The notes under the pieces were generated by a model that did no database searches, was not told where the DNA came from, and saw only the letters and a program-made list of their open reading frames with translations. 14,288 nucleotides of DNA from an archaeon (GTDB lineage: Archaea > Nanobdellota > Nanobdellia > Pacearchaeales > GW2011-AR1), in the NCBI GenBank assembly GCA_027341315.1, contig DAIENA010000014.1, positions 1 to 14,288 of the forward strand, in the 5' to 3' direction. Below, piece after piece: positions 13,396 through 14,288 of this stretch. The position numbers were made by a program, and so were the translations under genes. The first letter of the stretch is position 1, and each line of letters starts with the position of its first letter.

Positions 13396-13443
13396 AACTC
13401 CGTGGTCTAAGCCCAATTTCATTGGCATAATCCCACGTGCTTA
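13396..13443 (+). repeat. tandem 48-bp unit B
   Basis: From TGGTC onward unit B matches unit A at all but about three positions, with a period of exactly 48 bp. Its first bases differ. Its outer stem CGTGG/CCACG (13401-13405 with 13433-13437) is fully paired, where unit A has an A-C mismatch, and the inner hairpin is identical. The spacer to tRNA-Asp is 5 bp. Confidence 0.85.
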
Positions 13444-13448
13444 CAAAA

Positions 13449-13520
13449 GCTCACATGGTCTAACGGCTATGACGCTAGCCTGTCGCGCTGGAAACCCGGG
13501 TCCGACTCCCGGTGTGGGCG
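13449..13520 (+). tRNA. tRNA-Asp(GUC)
   Basis: This 72-nt segment has a complete acceptor stem (GCTCACA with TGTGGGC, one T-G wobble) and a D-stem GTC/GAC around a GG-containing loop. The anticodon stem CTAGC/GCTGG encloses CTGTCGC, giving anticodon GUC, and the T-stem is CCGGG/CCCGG. The discriminator is G, an aspartate identity base. CCA is not encoded. The T-loop reads TCCGACT, with C at the usually invariant U55 position. The gene appears to be transcribed from the promoter at 13311, through two tandem repeat units. Confidence 0.93.
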
Positions 13521-13552
13521 TTTGTACATCGTGGAACATCTTTGATGAGCGA

Positions 13553-13561
13553 GTATATAAA
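13553..13561 (+). promoter_or_regulatory. TATA box for the four-helix membrane protein
   Basis: TATATAAAT is centred about 36 nt before the ATG at 13593, predicting a leader of about 10 nt. Confidence 0.5.
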
Positions 13562-13592
13562 TTCTTAAAAATTAGTATAAATTTGTTTTCCT

Positions 13593-14225
13593 ATGACAAA
13601 AAACAACCTAAAAAAATTAAAGATTTATTTTAAAGAGATTTATCCTCACGTCTGGAAACATTATAATTTTTTGTTTAAACTCCGAACAGATAATAAGAGA
13701 TTTGAGCTTCTTTTAGCCTCCGAATCTCTTTTAACTTTAACTTATGTCACAATATTCCAAAAATTTATCTCGGAAGGGAATTTACTCTTTTTAATTCCAC
13801 TCTTTAGTTTTTTTATTCCAATTACTTTATCTTTATCAAATTTAATTCCAATAAGAATCTGGTTTCCTTGGTTTGAAAAGGATAATATTAAGAAAGTGTT
13901 TTTAAGTTCTAATGATAAAGATTTTTATGAAGAGGGATTAAGAAGTATTTATGGTGTTGTTGACCACGCGGGATATTTAGAAAAGAGAAGATCTAAAATC
14001 TATGGGGAGAATGTTTTGGCTTTATATCTTTCAATTGTGGTTTCTTTTATCTGTGTCTTCATCTATGTAAATGTTTATGAGATTATTCCCCTCTTTTTGA
14101 TTTTATCAATGCTCATTTGGATTTTGATAAGGAAAAATTGGAATAGAGAATCTGTTGAAAAAAATCCAGCTCCAGAGGTTGAAAAATTTTTTGATGATTG
14201 GAAGAAGGAGGTTTTAGGAAAATAA
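13593..14225 (+). CDS. four-helix membrane protein of unknown function
   Basis: This 210-residue protein has two pairs of predicted membrane helices, about residues 38-57 and 64-84, then 140-159 and 163-179. They are separated by a charged cytosolic-type loop (about 92-138), with a charged C-terminal tail. I recognise no family. The 2+2 layout occurs in many unrelated proteins, including some defence effectors, but no diagnostic motif is present. Aspartate is mostly GAT (6 of 7), unlike the housekeeping genes. It follows tRNA-Asp on the same strand, with its own TATA box. Its TAA overlaps the next ATG by one base, and GGAGG lies 14 nt before that ATG, so the two genes are coupled. Confidence 0.7.
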   Translation: MTKNNLKKLKIYFKEIYPHVWKHYNFLFKLRTDNKRFELLLASESLLTLTYVTIFQKFISEGNLLFLIPLFSFFIPITLSLSNLIPIRIWFPWFEKDNIKKVFLSSNDKDFYEEGLRSIYGVVDHAGYLEKRRSKIYGENVLALYLSIVVSFICVFIYVNVYEIIPLFLILSMLIWILIRKNWNRESVEKNPAPEVEKFFDDWKKEVLGK

Positions 14226-14288
14226 TGGAATTTTATAACATCTTTGCAGAAAAGGGTCTTATTAATGCCATCCCCTTTTTTACCGCTT
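14225..14288 (+). CDS. start of an unrecognised gene (partial, 3' truncated)
   Basis: An ATG overlapping the previous stop (TAATG) opens 21 codons that run off the window (MEFYNIFAEKGLINAIPFF). GGAGG about 14 nt upstream, inside the preceding gene, is a plausible ribosome-binding site. The fragment is too short to assign. It is probably co-transcribed with the membrane protein. Confidence 0.55.
   Translation, partial: MEFYNIFAEKGLINAIPFFTA

Noticed and set aside
13315..13428. A 37-codon minus-strand frame with a repeated PMKLGLDH peptide
   Set aside because: The peptide repeat follows automatically from a 48-bp period (16 codons). The frame lies over the tRNA promoter and has no promoter of its own in view.
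13348..13443. CRISPR array
   Set aside because: Only two units, directly adjacent with no unique spacers between them, and no cas gene in the window.
13536..13552. C/D-box small RNA downstream of tRNA-Asp
   Set aside because: A TGATGA is present but lacks the preceding purine, and no CTGA D box or internal box pair follows at suitable spacing.
13593..14225. Membrane effector of a nucleotide-signalling defence system
   Set aside because: The two-plus-two helix layout is suggestive only. No diagnostic motif and no adjacent cyclase or nuclease gene is visible.

Overview
This is a 14.3 kb stretch of an AT-rich archaeal chromosome. The archaeal assignment is secure. The window carries transcription factor B, RNA polymerase subunit RpoK, a 20S proteasome alpha subunit, SBDS, the exosome proteins Rrp4, Rrp41 and Rrp42, ribosomal proteins eS19, eL39 and eL31, and an archaeal-type Ogg2 glycosylase. 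TATA boxes repeatedly lie about 25 nt before start codons, as expected for leaderless archaeal mRNAs. Short genes, tight packing and divergent versions of several enzymes would fit a small-genome DPANN-type lineage, but that placement is an inference.

Layout. 1-132 is the end of an unrecognised gene, followed by tRNA-Leu(UAG) on the minus strand. A small two-helix membrane protein (283-507) then converges on tfb (510-1445, minus). From 1619 the archaeal exosome/proteasome superoperon runs rightward: psmA, SBDS, rrp4, two unrecognised small genes, rrp41, rrp42. It is broken between SBDS and rrp4 by a small gene on the opposite strand with its own promoter. rpoK (6291) and a short, divergent enolase (6908) follow; rpoK-eno is a remnant of the conserved archaeal L13-S9-rpoN-rpoK-eno-S2 cluster. 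Next come an unknown Cys/His-containing protein (minus) and, divergent from it, a PlsC-like acyltransferase plus a small unknown gene. The conserved eS19-eL39-eL31 cluster occupies 9720-10974. Ogg2 and an SDR dehydrogenase lie on the minus strand, and a ROK-family sugar kinase diverges from the SDR.

The most unusual region is 13311-13520. A tRNA-type promoter is followed not by the tRNA but by two tandem 48-bp units. Each can fold into a hairpin, and the first begins with a copy of the 5' end of tRNA-Asp. The real tRNA-Asp(GUC) follows 101 bp later with no TATA box of its own. A four-helix membrane protein and the start of a further gene follow, with codon use unlike the housekeeping genes.

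The core of the window is information processing: transcription initiation, RNA polymerase, RNA degradation, ribosome maturation, translation and protein turnover. Points worth a second look are the promoter-proximal tRNA-like repeats, the two uncharacterised genes translationally linked between rrp4 and rrp41, an SDR lacking its catalytic serine, a ROK kinase lacking the zinc motif, and charged C-terminal tails on RpoK and eL31.
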